Part shown: positions 17,444 through 26,405 of the stretch, piece by piece
Numbering within the stretch: position 1 is the first letter of the stretch
How the letters are laid out: the number at the start of each line of letters is the position of its first letter
NCBI RefSeq assembly: GCF_019890635.1
Contig: NZ_JAIOAB010000004.1
Coordinates: forward strand, 124,001 to 188,000
Origin: Streptomyces sennicomposti
GTDB lineage: Bacteria > Actinomycetota > Actinomycetes > Streptomycetales > Streptomycetaceae
DNA: 64,000 bases
Reading direction: 5' to 3'
Notes under the pieces: model-generated
Told to the model about the DNA's origin: nothing
The model's input: only the letters and a program-made list of their open reading frames with translations
The model's database searches: none
Program-made: the position numbers and the translations under genes

Positions 17444-17636
17444 ACCTCGACGCTAGCGCCGGACCGCTAGCACCGGCAAGGGCGCACGGTGCGCGCACCG
17501 GGAGCACCGACCGGGCGGGCGGAGCGCCCCCGTGCCGTGCGACGCGCCCGGCCCGCGGCGCGGCGGAGGCTCGGCCCAACGGGGGATACCGGGCGCGCGG
17601 GCGCTGACCCTACGCTCGACGGGGGACAAAGGAGTC

Positions 17637-18563
17637 ATGAGCCAGGACGTTCAGGGTCGCGGAAGCACCGAGGAGACCGCCGTGTCCGCACGCGCCGCGG
17701 CGCCGGACCGGGCACGGCCCGGCGGACCCGCGGCCCGTGCCCGCGGGCTGACCAAGGCGTACGGGTCGGGCGAGACGGCCGTGCTGGCCCTGGACTCGGT
17801 GGACGTGGACATCGCGCGCGGCCGGTTCACCGCGGTCATGGGCCCCTCGGGCTCCGGGAAGTCCACGCTGATGCACTGCCTGGCGGGGCTGGACACCGTC
17901 TCGGCCGGTCAGGTGTGGCTCGGCGGCACCGAGATCACGGGACTGAGGGACCGCGAGCTGACCCGGCTGCGCCGGGACCGGATCGGCTTCATGTTCCAGT
18001 CGTTCAATCTGATCCCCACGCTCGACGCGCTGGAGAACATCACCCTGCCGATGGACATCGCCGGACGCGCCCCCGACCGGGAGTGGCTGGAGGAGGTGAT
18101 CGACACGCTGGGCCTGAGGAACCGGCTGAAGCACCGCCCTGCCCAGCTCTCCGGCGGCCAGCAGCAGCGCGTGGCCTGTGCGCGGGCGCTCGCCTCGCGG
18201 CCCGAACTGGTCTTCGCCGACGAGCCGACCGGGAACCTGGACTCGCGGGCCGGTGCGGAGGTGCTCGGCTTCCTGCGGGACGCCGTAGACCGCCTCGGCC
18301 AGACGGTCGTCATGGTCACCCACGACCCGAACGCCGCGGCCCGTTCCGACGTGGTGCTCTTCCTCGCGGACGGCCGGATCGTGGACCGGATGACGCACCC
18401 GACGGCGGAGGCGGTGCTCGAACGCATGCGCCTGTTCGCCACGGGCGGCGACGGGGCGACCGGCCCGGCGGGCCGTGCCGGCGACGGCGTCGCCGTGGAG
18501 CGCCGGGGCGACGGCGTCGCCGAAGACCGCGAGGGCGACGGCGTCGTCGCAGAGGAGGCCTGA
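17637..18563 (+). CDS. ABC transporter ATP-binding protein (MacB/LolD type)
   Basis: 308 aa ATPase. The Walker A GPSGSGKST, Q-loop FQSFNLIP, signature LSGGQQQR, Walker B LVFADEPTG, D-loop NLDSR and H-loop VTHD are all present. The ATG at 17637 follows AAAGGAG. The last 40 residues hold three GDGV repeats with acidic and Arg residues, probably a disordered tail. It pairs with the large FtsX-type permease starting six bases after its stop. Such pairs export peptides or antibiotics or work on envelope proteins; substrate unknown. Confidence 0.94.
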   Translation: MSQDVQGRGSTEETAVSARAAAPDRARPGGPAARARGLTKAYGSGETAVLALDSVDVDIARGRFTAVMGPSGSGKSTLMHCLAGLDTVSAGQVWLGGTEITGLRDRELTRLRRDRIGFMFQSFNLIPTLDALENITLPMDIAGRAPDREWLEEVIDTLGLRNRLKHRPAQLSGGQQQRVACARALASRPELVFADEPTGNLDSRAGAEVLGFLRDAVDRLGQTVVMVTHDPNAAARSDVVLFLADGRIVDRMTHPTAEAVLERMRLFATGGDGATGPAGRAGDGVAVERRGDGVAEDREGDGVVAEEA

Positions 18564-18568
18564 CCCGC

Positions 18569-21136
18569 GTGCTCAGGGCGACCCTGCGGAGCTTCCTCGC
18601 GCACAAGGGACGGCTGCTGCTGTCGGCCCTGGCCGTCGTGCTGTCGGTCGCCTTCGTCGCGGGCAGTCTGATCTTCTCCGACACCGTCACCCGCACCTTC
18701 GACCGCCTCTTCGCCTCCACCGCCGCCGATGTGACGGTCGCCCCGAAGCAGGACCTCGCCTCGCCGGTGCGGACCGGCGCCGTACGGACCCTGCCCGCCT
18801 CGCTCGCCGCCCGGCTGGCGAAGGTGCCCGGCGTCGCGGCCACCCATGTGGACGCGACCGTCGAGAACGTGGTGGTCGTCGACGACCGCGGCGCACCCGT
18901 CGGCCCGACCACCGGCGCCCCCACCATCGCCCGCAACTGGGAGGCCACCGGCCGCAGCGGGGTGCGGCTGACCTCCGGGCACGCCCCGCGCGGCGACGGC
19001 GAGGCCGTCCTGGACGCGGACACCGCCGGGCGCCGCCGCGTCCGGATCGGCGACGTGCTGGCGGTGCAGGCGCCGACGGGCACCTTCCGGGTCCACGTCC
19101 GCGGCATCGCCGCGTTCACCACCACCAACCCGGGCTCCGCGCTGGTCTTCCTCGACACGCCGACGGCGCAGCGCCGGCTCCTCGGCTCGACCGCCCGCGC
19201 CACCGCCGTCTCCGTCGACGCGGCCGGCGGCGTCACGGACGCCGAGCTGAAGCGGCGGGTCGCCGTCGCGGTGGGCGCCGGGGCGTACGACGTGCGGACG
19301 GCCGCCGAGCAGGCCGAGTCGGCCGCCGCGAACCTGGGCGGGTTCCTGAAGGTCATCAAGTACGTGATGCTCGGCTTCGCCGGGATCGCGGTCCTGGTCG
19401 GCGTCTTCCTGATCGTCAACACCTTCTCGATGCTGATCGCCCAGCGCACCCGCGAGCTGGGGCTGCTGCGCGCCCTGGGCGCCGACCGCGAGCAGGTGCG
19501 GCGGTCGGTGCTGGCCGAGGCGCTGCTGCTCGGCCTGGCCGGCTCGACGGCGGGTCTGGCGGCCGGGATCGGGCTCGCGGCCGGGCTCATGCGCCTCGTG
19601 GGCGCCTTCGGGGTGCGGCTGGCGACGGCGGGGATGGTCATCGGCTGGGTCACGCCCGTCGCGGCGTACGCCGTCGGGATCGGGGTCACCTTCCTGGCCG
19701 CCTGGCTCCCGGCCCGGCGCGCCGCGGCCGTCTCCCCGATGGCGGCGCTGGCGGACACCGAGGCCGCGGTCGCGGGACGGCCACTGCGGGCGCGGGTGGT
19801 GGCGGGCGCCGCCGTCGGCGCCGTCGGCGCGGGCGCGCTCGCGGGCTGCGCCGTCGCCGACCGCACCGCGACCGCCGTGGCGCTGCTGGGGGCCGGTGTC
19901 GTCCTCACCCTGGTCGCGACCGTCGTCGCCGGGCCGCTGCTGGTGCGCCCGCTGATCGGGCTGCTGGGCGGGGCCTTCCCGGCGCTGTTCGGCTCCGTCG
20001 GGCGGATGAGCCGGCGCAACGCCCTGCGCAATCCGCGCCGGACCGGGGCGACGGCGGCGGCGCTGATGGTGGGGCTGGCCCTGGTCGGCGGGATGTCGGT
20101 GGCCGGCGCCTCCATCACCCGGTCGGTGGACCGCCGCATCGACCAGACGCTCGGCGCGGACTACATCGTGCAGAACCGCACCTACATCCCCTTCTCGCCG
20201 GAGATCACGGACCGGGTGCGCGCCACCGAGGGCGCGGGCGTGGTGGTACGGCAGCGGCTGGCGGCGATCGCGCTCCGGCTGCCGGACGGCAAGCGGGTCG
20301 AGACGGCCGCCTCCGGCTACGACCCCCGGCTGGACGCGGTCGCCCATCTGAAGTACGCGGCCGGGAACACGGCGGCGGCGCTGGCCGACGGGCGCCTGGC
20401 CATGGACGCGGGCTTCGCCGCGCAGCACGGCGTCCGCATCGGCAGCGTGCTGCCCGCCGAGTTCCAGGGCGGCCGCCGGGCCGTGCTGACGGTGGCCGCG
20501 CTGACCGACCAGGAGCAGGCCGAGGGGTTCGGGTTCAAGGGCGGGCTGCTGCTCGGCATCGGCACGCTCGACCGGTACGCCCCCGGCAGCCTGGACGCCG
20601 CCCTGTACGTGAACGCGGCTCCCGGCACCGGCGCCGGCCCGTTGCGCGCCCGGCTGGAGAAGACCCTCGCGCCCTATCCGAACGTGCAGGTGCGCGACCA
20701 GGCCGACTACAAGAAGCTGGTGCACGACCAGATCGCGGTGCTGCTCCGGCTCGTCTACGCGCTGCTCGCGCTGGCCATCGTCATCGCGGTGCTCGGCGTG
20801 GTGAACACGCTCGCCCTGTCGGTGGTGGAGCGGACCCGGGAGATCGGCCTGCTGCGCGCGATCGGGCTGTCCCGCCGGCAACTGCGCCGGATGATCCGGC
20901 TGGAGTCGGTGGTGATCGCGGTGTTCGGCGCGGTCCTCGGGCTGGCGCTGGGGCTGGTGTGGGGGGTGTGCGTCCAGCGGGTGCTGGCGCTGCAGGGCAT
21001 GACGGCGCTGGCGATCCCCTGGGGCACGGTCGTCGCGGTGGTGGCCGGTTCGGCGGCCGTGGGGGTGGCGGCGGCCCTGCTGCCGGCGTTGCGCGCGTCG
21101 CGCATGAACGTGCTGGCGGCGATCGCGCACGAGTGA
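18569..21136 (+). CDS. FtsX-family ABC transporter permease
   Basis: 855 aa. The GTG at 18569 follows GAGGAGG and begins MLRATLRSFLAHKGRLLLSA. One N-terminal membrane segment (about 15-40) is followed by a periplasm-side MacB-like domain. A first FtsX block with three segments follows, with NTFSMLIAQRTRELGLLRA as the coupling motif (about residues 285-400). After further segments and a second extracellular domain comes the second FtsX block, with NTLALSVVERTREIGLLRAI near residue 750. This two-FtsX layout is the usual actinobacterial single-chain permease for the preceding ATPase. The same frame is open through the ATPase gene; that upstream part is a shadow. Confidence 0.94.
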   Translation: MLRATLRSFLAHKGRLLLSALAVVLSVAFVAGSLIFSDTVTRTFDRLFASTAADVTVAPKQDLASPVRTGAVRTLPASLAARLAKVPGVAATHVDATVENVVVVDDRGAPVGPTTGAPTIARNWEATGRSGVRLTSGHAPRGDGEAVLDADTAGRRRVRIGDVLAVQAPTGTFRVHVRGIAAFTTTNPGSALVFLDTPTAQRRLLGSTARATAVSVDAAGGVTDAELKRRVAVAVGAGAYDVRTAAEQAESAAANLGGFLKVIKYVMLGFAGIAVLVGVFLIVNTFSMLIAQRTRELGLLRALGADREQVRRSVLAEALLLGLAGSTAGLAAGIGLAAGLMRLVGAFGVRLATAGMVIGWVTPVAAYAVGIGVTFLAAWLPARRAAAVSPMAALADTEAAVAGRPLRARVVAGAAVGAVGAGALAGCAVADRTATAVALLGAGVVLTLVATVVAGPLLVRPLIGLLGGAFPALFGSVGRMSRRNALRNPRRTGATAAALMVGLALVGGMSVAGASITRSVDRRIDQTLGADYIVQNRTYIPFSPEITDRVRATEGAGVVVRQRLAAIALRLPDGKRVETAASGYDPRLDAVAHLKYAAGNTAAALADGRLAMDAGFAAQHGVRIGSVLPAEFQGGRRAVLTVAALTDQEQAEGFGFKGGLLLGIGTLDRYAPGSLDAALYVNAAPGTGAGPLRARLEKTLAPYPNVQVRDQADYKKLVHDQIAVLLRLVYALLALAIVIAVLGVVNTLALSVVERTREIGLLRAIGLSRRQLRRMIRLESVVIAVFGAVLGLALGLVWGVCVQRVLALQGMTALAIPWGTVVAVVAGSAAVGVAAALLPALRASRMNVLAAIAHE

Positions 21137-21182
21137 TGGAATCGCGGCAGGTCTTCAACTGATGTCATCACGGGGAGAGTTC

Positions 21183-22067
21183 ATGCCGCGACCGTTCCGC
21201 TTCGGGGTCAATCTACTCAATCCCGGTCCCGCCGCCGAGTGGCGCGCCAAGTGCCGCCGGGCCGAGGACCTCGGCTACGACGTGATCCTCGTGCCCGACC
21301 ACCTCGGCTGGGTCGCGCCGTTCCCCGCGCTGGTGGCGGCGGCGCAGGCCACCGAGCGGCCCCGGCTCGGCACGTTCGTGCTGAACGCCGGCTTCTGCAA
21401 CCCCGCGCTGCTGGCCCGCGAGGCGGCGACGACGGACGCGCTCACCGACGGCCGCCTGGAACTGGGGCTCGGCACCGGGTACGTACGGGAGGAGCACGAG
21501 AGGGCGGGGCTGCCCTTCGGCTCGCCGGCCGAACGCGTGGACCGTCTGCGGGCCACGGTGGTGGAGCTGGAGCGGCTGCTCGGCTCCCCCGAGCACCGGC
21601 CCCGACCGGTACAGCCGCAGATCCCGGTGCTGATCGGCGCCAACGGCGACCGGATGCTGCGGCTGACCGCCGAGCACGCGGACATCGCCGCGTTCACCGG
21701 GGCCCGCGCGTCGGCCGCGAGCCCGACGGGACTCGCCCCGCTGACGGCGGACGAGCTGGCGGACCGGGTGGCCCGGTACCACGAGTACGCGGCGGGCCGT
21801 ACCGAGCCGGCCGAGCTGAACCTGCTGATCCAGACCGTCGCCGTCACCGGCGACCCCGCCGCCGCGCTGGCGCCGCTGCTGGAACGGCAGCAGCAGCTCA
21901 CCCTGGAGCAGGCGCTGGCCCTGCCCATCGTGCTCGTCGGCACGCTGGAGGAGATCGTCGCGCGGGTGCGGGCCCAGCGCGAGCGGTTCGGCTTCTCCTA
22001 CCTCACCGTCCTGGAGCCGGACATGGAGGCGTTCGCACCGGTGATGGAGGCGCTGCGCGGGGAGTGA
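21183..22067 (+). CDS. F420-dependent LLM-class oxidoreductase
   Basis: 294 aa TIM-barrel luciferase-like enzyme of the actinobacterial F420 type (TIGR03621-like). Marks are FRFGVNLLNPGPAAEW, ILVPDHLGWVAPFPAL, TFVLNAGFCNPALLAREAAT, GRLELGLGTGYVREEHE and the C-terminal SYLTVLEPDMEAFAPV. The start at 21183 is preferred over 21162 because GGGGAGAG lies three bases before it. Substrate unknown. It is downstream of the permease but 46 bp away, so co-transcription is possible. Confidence 0.9.
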   Translation: MPRPFRFGVNLLNPGPAAEWRAKCRRAEDLGYDVILVPDHLGWVAPFPALVAAAQATERPRLGTFVLNAGFCNPALLAREAATTDALTDGRLELGLGTGYVREEHERAGLPFGSPAERVDRLRATVVELERLLGSPEHRPRPVQPQIPVLIGANGDRMLRLTAEHADIAAFTGARASAASPTGLAPLTADELADRVARYHEYAAGRTEPAELNLLIQTVAVTGDPAAALAPLLERQQQLTLEQALALPIVLVGTLEEIVARVRAQRERFGFSYLTVLEPDMEAFAPVMEALRGE

Positions 22068-22243
22068 GGGGCGCCGCGCGCGGCTGCGGAGGCGTGCCGT
22101 GACCGGGCGCTCCCGGAGGCGCCGTGCGGTGCGTGGCGGTCCCCAGTGGGCGCCGTGCAGTGCGTGGCGGCCGGTGAGGCACCGGGGCGTCCGGATGCCG
22201 GAATTCCCGTTCCGCGCCCGGACCCGCGTGGTGGGATTCCCGC

Positions 22244-22678
22244 ATGACGGACTTGCGCATACGCCCCGCGACCGCCGACGACATCGACGCCGTGCTCGCC
22301 TTCTGGCGGACGGCCGCGGAGGGCACCAGCATCAGCGACGACCGGGACGGGGTGGCACGGCTGGTGACCCGCGACCCCGACGCCCTGCTGCTGGCGGAGC
22401 ACACCGGCGAACTCGTCGGCACGGTCATCGCGGGCTTCGACGGGTGGCGCTGCCATCTGTACCGGCTGGCGGTGCGTCCCGGCCGCCGCCGGCAGGGCAT
22501 CGGCACGGCGCTGCTGGCCGCCGCCGAGGAGCGGTTCGCACGGCTCGGCGGGCGGCGCGGCGACGCGATGGTGCTCACCGGCAACGAGGGGGCGCACCAC
22601 GCCTGGCGGGCCGCCGGATACGCGCCCGAGGAGCACTGGCGGCGCTGGGTGAAGCCGCTCACGGCCCGCGCGGACTGA
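22244..22678 (+). CDS. GNAT-family N-acetyltransferase
   Basis: 144 aa single-domain acetyltransferase. It starts LRIRPATADDIDAVLAFW; the acetyl-CoA loop is RLAVRPGRRRQGIGTALL (motif A), and HHAWRAAGYAPEEHWRRW is the C-terminal motif B. Substrate unknown; the small size and context suggest a small-molecule or peptide amine. The 176-bp gap before it holds two copies of a 22-bp GGCGCCGTGCGGTGCG-type unit (22118-22139, 22149-22170). Confidence 0.9.
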   Translation: MTDLRIRPATADDIDAVLAFWRTAAEGTSISDDRDGVARLVTRDPDALLLAEHTGELVGTVIAGFDGWRCHLYRLAVRPGRRRQGIGTALLAAAEERFARLGGRRGDAMVLTGNEGAHHAWRAAGYAPEEHWRRWVKPLTARAD

Positions 22679-22830
22679 AATTTCCGGACTCCTTTGCCGA
22701 TCCTTTACCCTTGGTGGAGCACTCGGCCCTCCATGAAAGGTTGTGAGCGTCCGCCCATGGGCGAGCCTCCCGGCGAACACCGTCGCGCGATCCCCTTTGT
22801 CCTGACCGACCATGGGAGGGGGGTGACCCG
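22679..22830 (+). promoter_or_regulatory. Leader of the CBS/DUF21 membrane pair, with structured elements
   Basis: 152-bp leader, less GC-rich than its surroundings at its 5' end (TTTCCGGACTCCTTTGCCGA). It holds a hairpin GGAG/CTCC near 22714-22730, a perfect palindrome CGCCCATGGGCG (22752-22763), and two related segments, CGATCCTTTACCC and CGATCCCCTTTGTCC. Metal-sensing riboswitches often precede this transporter family, but I could not match it to the M-box or yybP-ykoY consensus. Confidence 0.35.
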
Positions 22831-24249
22831 ATGACCGAAGTGCTCCTCCTGCTCGTGGCGGTGCTGCTCTCCCTGGCCTGCGGCGCCTTCGTCGCGGCCG
22901 AGTTCTCCCTGACCACGGTCGAGCGCGGCGCCCTGGAGCGCGCCGCGGAGCGCGGCGAGCGCGGCGCCTCCGGCGCGCTGAAGGCCGTACGGAACCTGAC
23001 GTTCCAGCTCTCCGGCGCGCAGCTCGGCATCACCGTCACCAATCTGGTGGTCGGCATGCTCGCCGAGCCGTCGATCTCCAAGCTGATCTCCGGCCCGCTC
23101 CAGGCGCTCGGCATGTCCCGGTCCGCCGCGTCCTCGCTGGCGCTGGTGCTCGGCACCGCTCTGTCCACGGTGTTCCTGATGGTCGTCGGCGAGCTGGTGC
23201 CCAAGAACTGGGCGATCTCCTCGCCGCTGGCGATCGCCCGGCGGGTGGCCACTCCGCAGCGCTGGTTCAGCGCGGCGTTCCGCCCCTTCATCACCCATCT
23301 GAACAACACGGCCAACCGCGTGGTGCGCCGGCTCGGGGTGGAGCCCGCCGAGGAACTGGCCTCCGCGCGCGGCCCCCAGGAGCTGGCGGCGCTGGCCCGG
23401 CACTCCGCCAGGGAGGGCGCCCTGGAGGCGGACACCGCCGAGCTGTTCGTGCGGACCCTCAACCTCGCCGACCTGACCGCGGAGAACGTGATGACGCCGC
23501 GGGTGCAGGTGGTGGCCCTGGACGCCCAGGCCACCTGCGAGGACGTGGCGAACGCGACCCGGGCGACCGGACTGTCCCGGTTCCCCGTCTACCGCGGCAG
23601 CCTCGACTCCGTGGTGGGGACGGCCCACGTCAAGGACGTGCTGGCGGTGCCCGCCGGGCGGCGGCTGCACCTGCGCGTCTCGGAGATCATGCGCGAGCCG
23701 CTGCTCGTGCCCGAGTCGCTGACCGTGGACCGGCTGCTGGACCGGCTCTCGGGCCGGCGCACGATGGCCGTCGTCATCGACGAGTACGGCGGCACGGCGG
23801 GCGTGGCGACCCTGGAGGACATCGTCGAGGAGGTCGTCGGCGAGGTGCGCGACGAGCACGACCCGCACGAGACGCCCGATCTGGCCCCGGCCGGTGCGGA
23901 CGCGGAGGGGCGCGCCCTGTACTCGGCCGACGGGTCCGCGCGCGTGGACCAGCTGGCGCGCGTCGGCCTGAAGGTCCCGGACGGCCCGTACGAGACGCTC
24001 GCCGGGCTGATCGCCGCCGAGCTGGGCCGGATACCGGCGACCGGCGACGTCCTGGAGGTCGCCGGGTGGCGGCTGGACGTGGTGGACGCGGGCGGCCGCC
24101 GCGCCGCGCGCGTGCTGCTGCACGCGCCGCTGGACGACGCCCACGTAGCCGAGGTCCCCACGCGGCGCGGCAGGCGCCGGATCGCGGCCCGCGGGGAGTC
24201 CCCCGCCCCTGACGAACACCTGAGCGACGAAAAGAGGGCCGGCCGGTGA
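22831..24249 (+). CDS. CNNM/CorC-type membrane protein (DUF21-CBS-CorC_HlyC)
   Basis: 472 aa. The N-terminal DUF21 domain (about 1-190) has three membrane segments and the marks GAFVAAEFSLTTVERGALE, LGITVTNLVVGMLAEP and GELVPKNWA. Two CBS domains follow (about 215-335; VMTPRVQVVALD, then VVIDEYGGTAGVATLEDIVEEVVGE), then a CorC_HlyC domain (about 345-425). The family is called hemolysin-like but is linked to magnesium/cobalt efflux or sodium-dependent Mg transport. Its stop overlaps the next gene's GTG start. Confidence 0.93.
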   Translation: MTEVLLLLVAVLLSLACGAFVAAEFSLTTVERGALERAAERGERGASGALKAVRNLTFQLSGAQLGITVTNLVVGMLAEPSISKLISGPLQALGMSRSAASSLALVLGTALSTVFLMVVGELVPKNWAISSPLAIARRVATPQRWFSAAFRPFITHLNNTANRVVRRLGVEPAEELASARGPQELAALARHSAREGALEADTAELFVRTLNLADLTAENVMTPRVQVVALDAQATCEDVANATRATGLSRFPVYRGSLDSVVGTAHVKDVLAVPAGRRLHLRVSEIMREPLLVPESLTVDRLLDRLSGRRTMAVVIDEYGGTAGVATLEDIVEEVVGEVRDEHDPHETPDLAPAGADAEGRALYSADGSARVDQLARVGLKVPDGPYETLAGLIAAELGRIPATGDVLEVAGWRLDVVDAGGRRAARVLLHAPLDDAHVAEVPTRRGRRRIAARGESPAPDEHLSDEKRAGR

Positions 24250-25259
24250 CCGCCGTACAGATCCTGATCGGTCTGGCGACCCTGGTCGTCAACGCCTTCT
24301 TCGTGGGCGCCGAGTTCGCGCTGATCTCGGTGCGCCGCAGCCAGGTGGAGCCGTACGCCGAGGAGGGCGACCGGCGCGCGAAGAGCGTGCTGTGGGGCCT
24401 GGAGCACGTGTCCGCGCTGCTGGCGGCGGCGCAGCTCGGCATCACCCTGTGCACGCTGGTCCTCGGCGTGGTCGCCGAGCCCGCGATCGCCCATCTGCTG
24501 GAGCCGGTCTTCCACGCGGTGGGCGTGCCCTCGGGCGCGGGGCACGCGGTGTCGTTCGTGATCGCGCTGGCCCTGGCGACGTATCTGCACATGCTGCTCG
24601 GCGAGATGGTGCCCAAGAACATCGCGCTGGCGGAGCCGGTGCGCAGCGCGCTGCTGCTCGGGCCGCCGCTGGTCGCGCTGTCCCGGGCCCTGCGCCCGGT
24701 GATCTTCACGGTGAACGCGTTCGCCAACGGCCTGCTCAAGCTGTTGCGGGTGGAGGCGAAGGACGAGGTCTCGGCGACCTTCACGGACGCGGAGCTGGCG
24801 GAGATCGTGAAGGACGCCAGCGAGGCCGGGCTGATCGACGACCGGGCGCAGGAGCGGCTGCACGACGCGCTGGAGCTGGGCAGCCGGCCGGTGCGCGACG
24901 TGGTGCTCCCACTGGAGCGGGTCGTCTACGCCCGGCTCGGGGTCACCCCGGAACAGCTGGAGCGGCTGTCGGCCGAGTCCGGCTTCTCCCGCTTCCCCGT
25001 GGTGGACGAGGGCCGCCGGATCATCGGCTACCTGCATGTGAAGGACGCGCTGGACGCCTCGCCGCGCACCGAGCCGTTCCGGCTGCGGGACATGCGGCCC
25101 ATCGCCCGGGTCCGCGAGGGCACGCCGCTGGACGACGTGCTCACGGCGATGCGCGGCAGCCGAACTCACCTGGCGGCCGTACTGGGCGCGGACGGCCGGC
25201 TGGCGGGCCTGGTCACCATGGAGGACGTGCTGCGGGAACTGTTCGGGCAGCGGGTCTGA
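24246..25259 (+). CDS. CNNM/CorC-type membrane protein lacking CorC_HlyC domain
   Basis: 337 aa paralogue of the preceding protein. The DUF21 domain shows NAFFVGAEFALISVRRSQVE, LGITLCTLVLGVVAEP and GEMVPKNIAL; the CBS pair follows (FPVVDEGRRIIGYLHVKDAL, then LAGLVTMEDVLRELFG). It stops after the second CBS, without the C-terminal CorC_HlyC domain. The GTG start at 24246 overlaps the previous stop (GTGA). The pair with one full-length and one short member suggests a hetero-oligomer. Confidence 0.92.
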   Translation: MTAVQILIGLATLVVNAFFVGAEFALISVRRSQVEPYAEEGDRRAKSVLWGLEHVSALLAAAQLGITLCTLVLGVVAEPAIAHLLEPVFHAVGVPSGAGHAVSFVIALALATYLHMLLGEMVPKNIALAEPVRSALLLGPPLVALSRALRPVIFTVNAFANGLLKLLRVEAKDEVSATFTDAELAEIVKDASEAGLIDDRAQERLHDALELGSRPVRDVVLPLERVVYARLGVTPEQLERLSAESGFSRFPVVDEGRRIIGYLHVKDALDASPRTEPFRLRDMRPIARVREGTPLDDVLTAMRGSRTHLAAVLGADGRLAGLVTMEDVLRELFGQRV

Positions 25260-25447
25260 ACGAGTCGGGCGGCCGGGTCGCGCGGAGGCCGGTGGCCGGG
25301 GGGCGGCCAGGCCGCGTGGGTTCGGCGGCCGGGGGGCTGCCAGCCCGTGTGGATCGTGTGGCGGGGACCGGCCGGATCAGCGGCCCGGTCCCGCTGGACC
25401 GACCGCTTGGTATGCGGATCGCGCGACGGGTTACCATCGCTCACGCC

Positions 25448-26254
25448 ATGCAGACGAATCCCACATACAGCAGCCTGGTCGCGGTCGGCGACTCGTTCAC
25501 CGAGGGCATGTCGGACCTGCTGCCCGACGGCTCCTACCGCGGCTGGGCCGATGTCCTGGCCGGGCGGATGGCCGCCCGCACACCCGGTTTCCGGTACGCC
25601 AACCTCGCCGTGCGCGGCAAGCTCATCGGGCAGATCGTCGACGAGCAGGTCGAGGTGGCCGCGGCCATGAAGGCCGATGTGATCACGCTGGTGGGCGGGC
25701 TCAACGACACCCTGCGGCCCAAGTGCGACATGGGCAGGGTGCGCGGGCTGCTGACGGAGGCGGTGGAGCGGCTGGCTCCGTCGTGCGAGCGGCTGGTGCT
25801 GATGCGCAGCCCCGGCCGGCAGGGGCCCGTCCTTGAGCGGTTCCGGCCGCGCATGGAGGAGCTGTACGCCTGCGTGGACGACCTCGCGGGCAAGCACGGG
25901 GCGGTCGTCGTGGACCTGTACGGCGCGCCGTCGCTGGCGGACCCGCGCCTGTGGGACGTGGACCGGCTGCACCTGACGGCCGACGGGCACCGCCGGGTCG
26001 CCGAGGCGGTGTGGCAGGCGCTCGGCTACGAGCCCGAGGACCCCGAGTGGCGGACGCCGCCGCCCGCGACCGCGCGGCCGGGCTGGGTCAGCCGCCGGGC
26101 CGCCGACGTCAGCTTCGCCCGGCAGCACCTGCTGCCCTGGATAGGCCGGCGCCTGACCGGCCGCTCCTCCGGCGACGGCCGGCCGGCCAAGCGGCCCGAA
26201 CTGCTGCCCTACGAGGACCTGGTGCGCCCGGCGGCCGACGCGGAGCCGGCGTGA
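25448..26254 (+). CDS. SGNH/GDSL hydrolase
   Basis: 268 aa esterase-type hydrolase. Block I VAVGDSFTEGM (nucleophile Ser), the Gly of block II in NLAVRGKLIG, block III GGLNDT and block V DRLHLTADGH (Asp/His) are all present. No signal peptide, so it acts in the cytoplasm. The ATG at 25448 lacks a ribosome site but a TACCAT element lies ten bases upstream, so the transcript may be leaderless. The C-terminal 50 residues are basic and Pro-rich. Natural substrate unknown. Confidence 0.9.
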   Translation: MQTNPTYSSLVAVGDSFTEGMSDLLPDGSYRGWADVLAGRMAARTPGFRYANLAVRGKLIGQIVDEQVEVAAAMKADVITLVGGLNDTLRPKCDMGRVRGLLTEAVERLAPSCERLVLMRSPGRQGPVLERFRPRMEELYACVDDLAGKHGAVVVDLYGAPSLADPRLWDVDRLHLTADGHRRVAEAVWQALGYEPEDPEWRTPPPATARPGWVSRRAADVSFARQHLLPWIGRRLTGRSSGDGRPAKRPELLPYEDLVRPAADAEPA

Positions 26255-26391
26255 CGGCGCGGCGGCGCCCGCGTCTCCCCCGCCCTTGAGGCCGGCCGGA
26301 CCGGCCGCCTCCGCCGGGGCCCGGCCGCCCGGCCGGTCCCTCGTAGGTTCCGACGAACACCCCCGCGGCGCTGGCCTGCACGAATCGCCAG

Positions 26392-26397
26392 TAGACT
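26392..26397 (+). promoter_or_regulatory. Probable -10 of a leaderless purB promoter
   Basis: TAGACT eight bases upstream of the purB GTG fits a Streptomyces -10 element, placing the transcript start at or next to the start codon. No clear -35 is seen at the right distance. Confidence 0.5.
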
Positions 26398-26405
26398 CTG
26401 GTCAC

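Noticed and set aside
22679..22830. M-box or yybP-ykoY riboswitch
   Set aside because: Only short pieces resemble the consensus; the conserved core order is absent, so it is kept as an unassigned leader.
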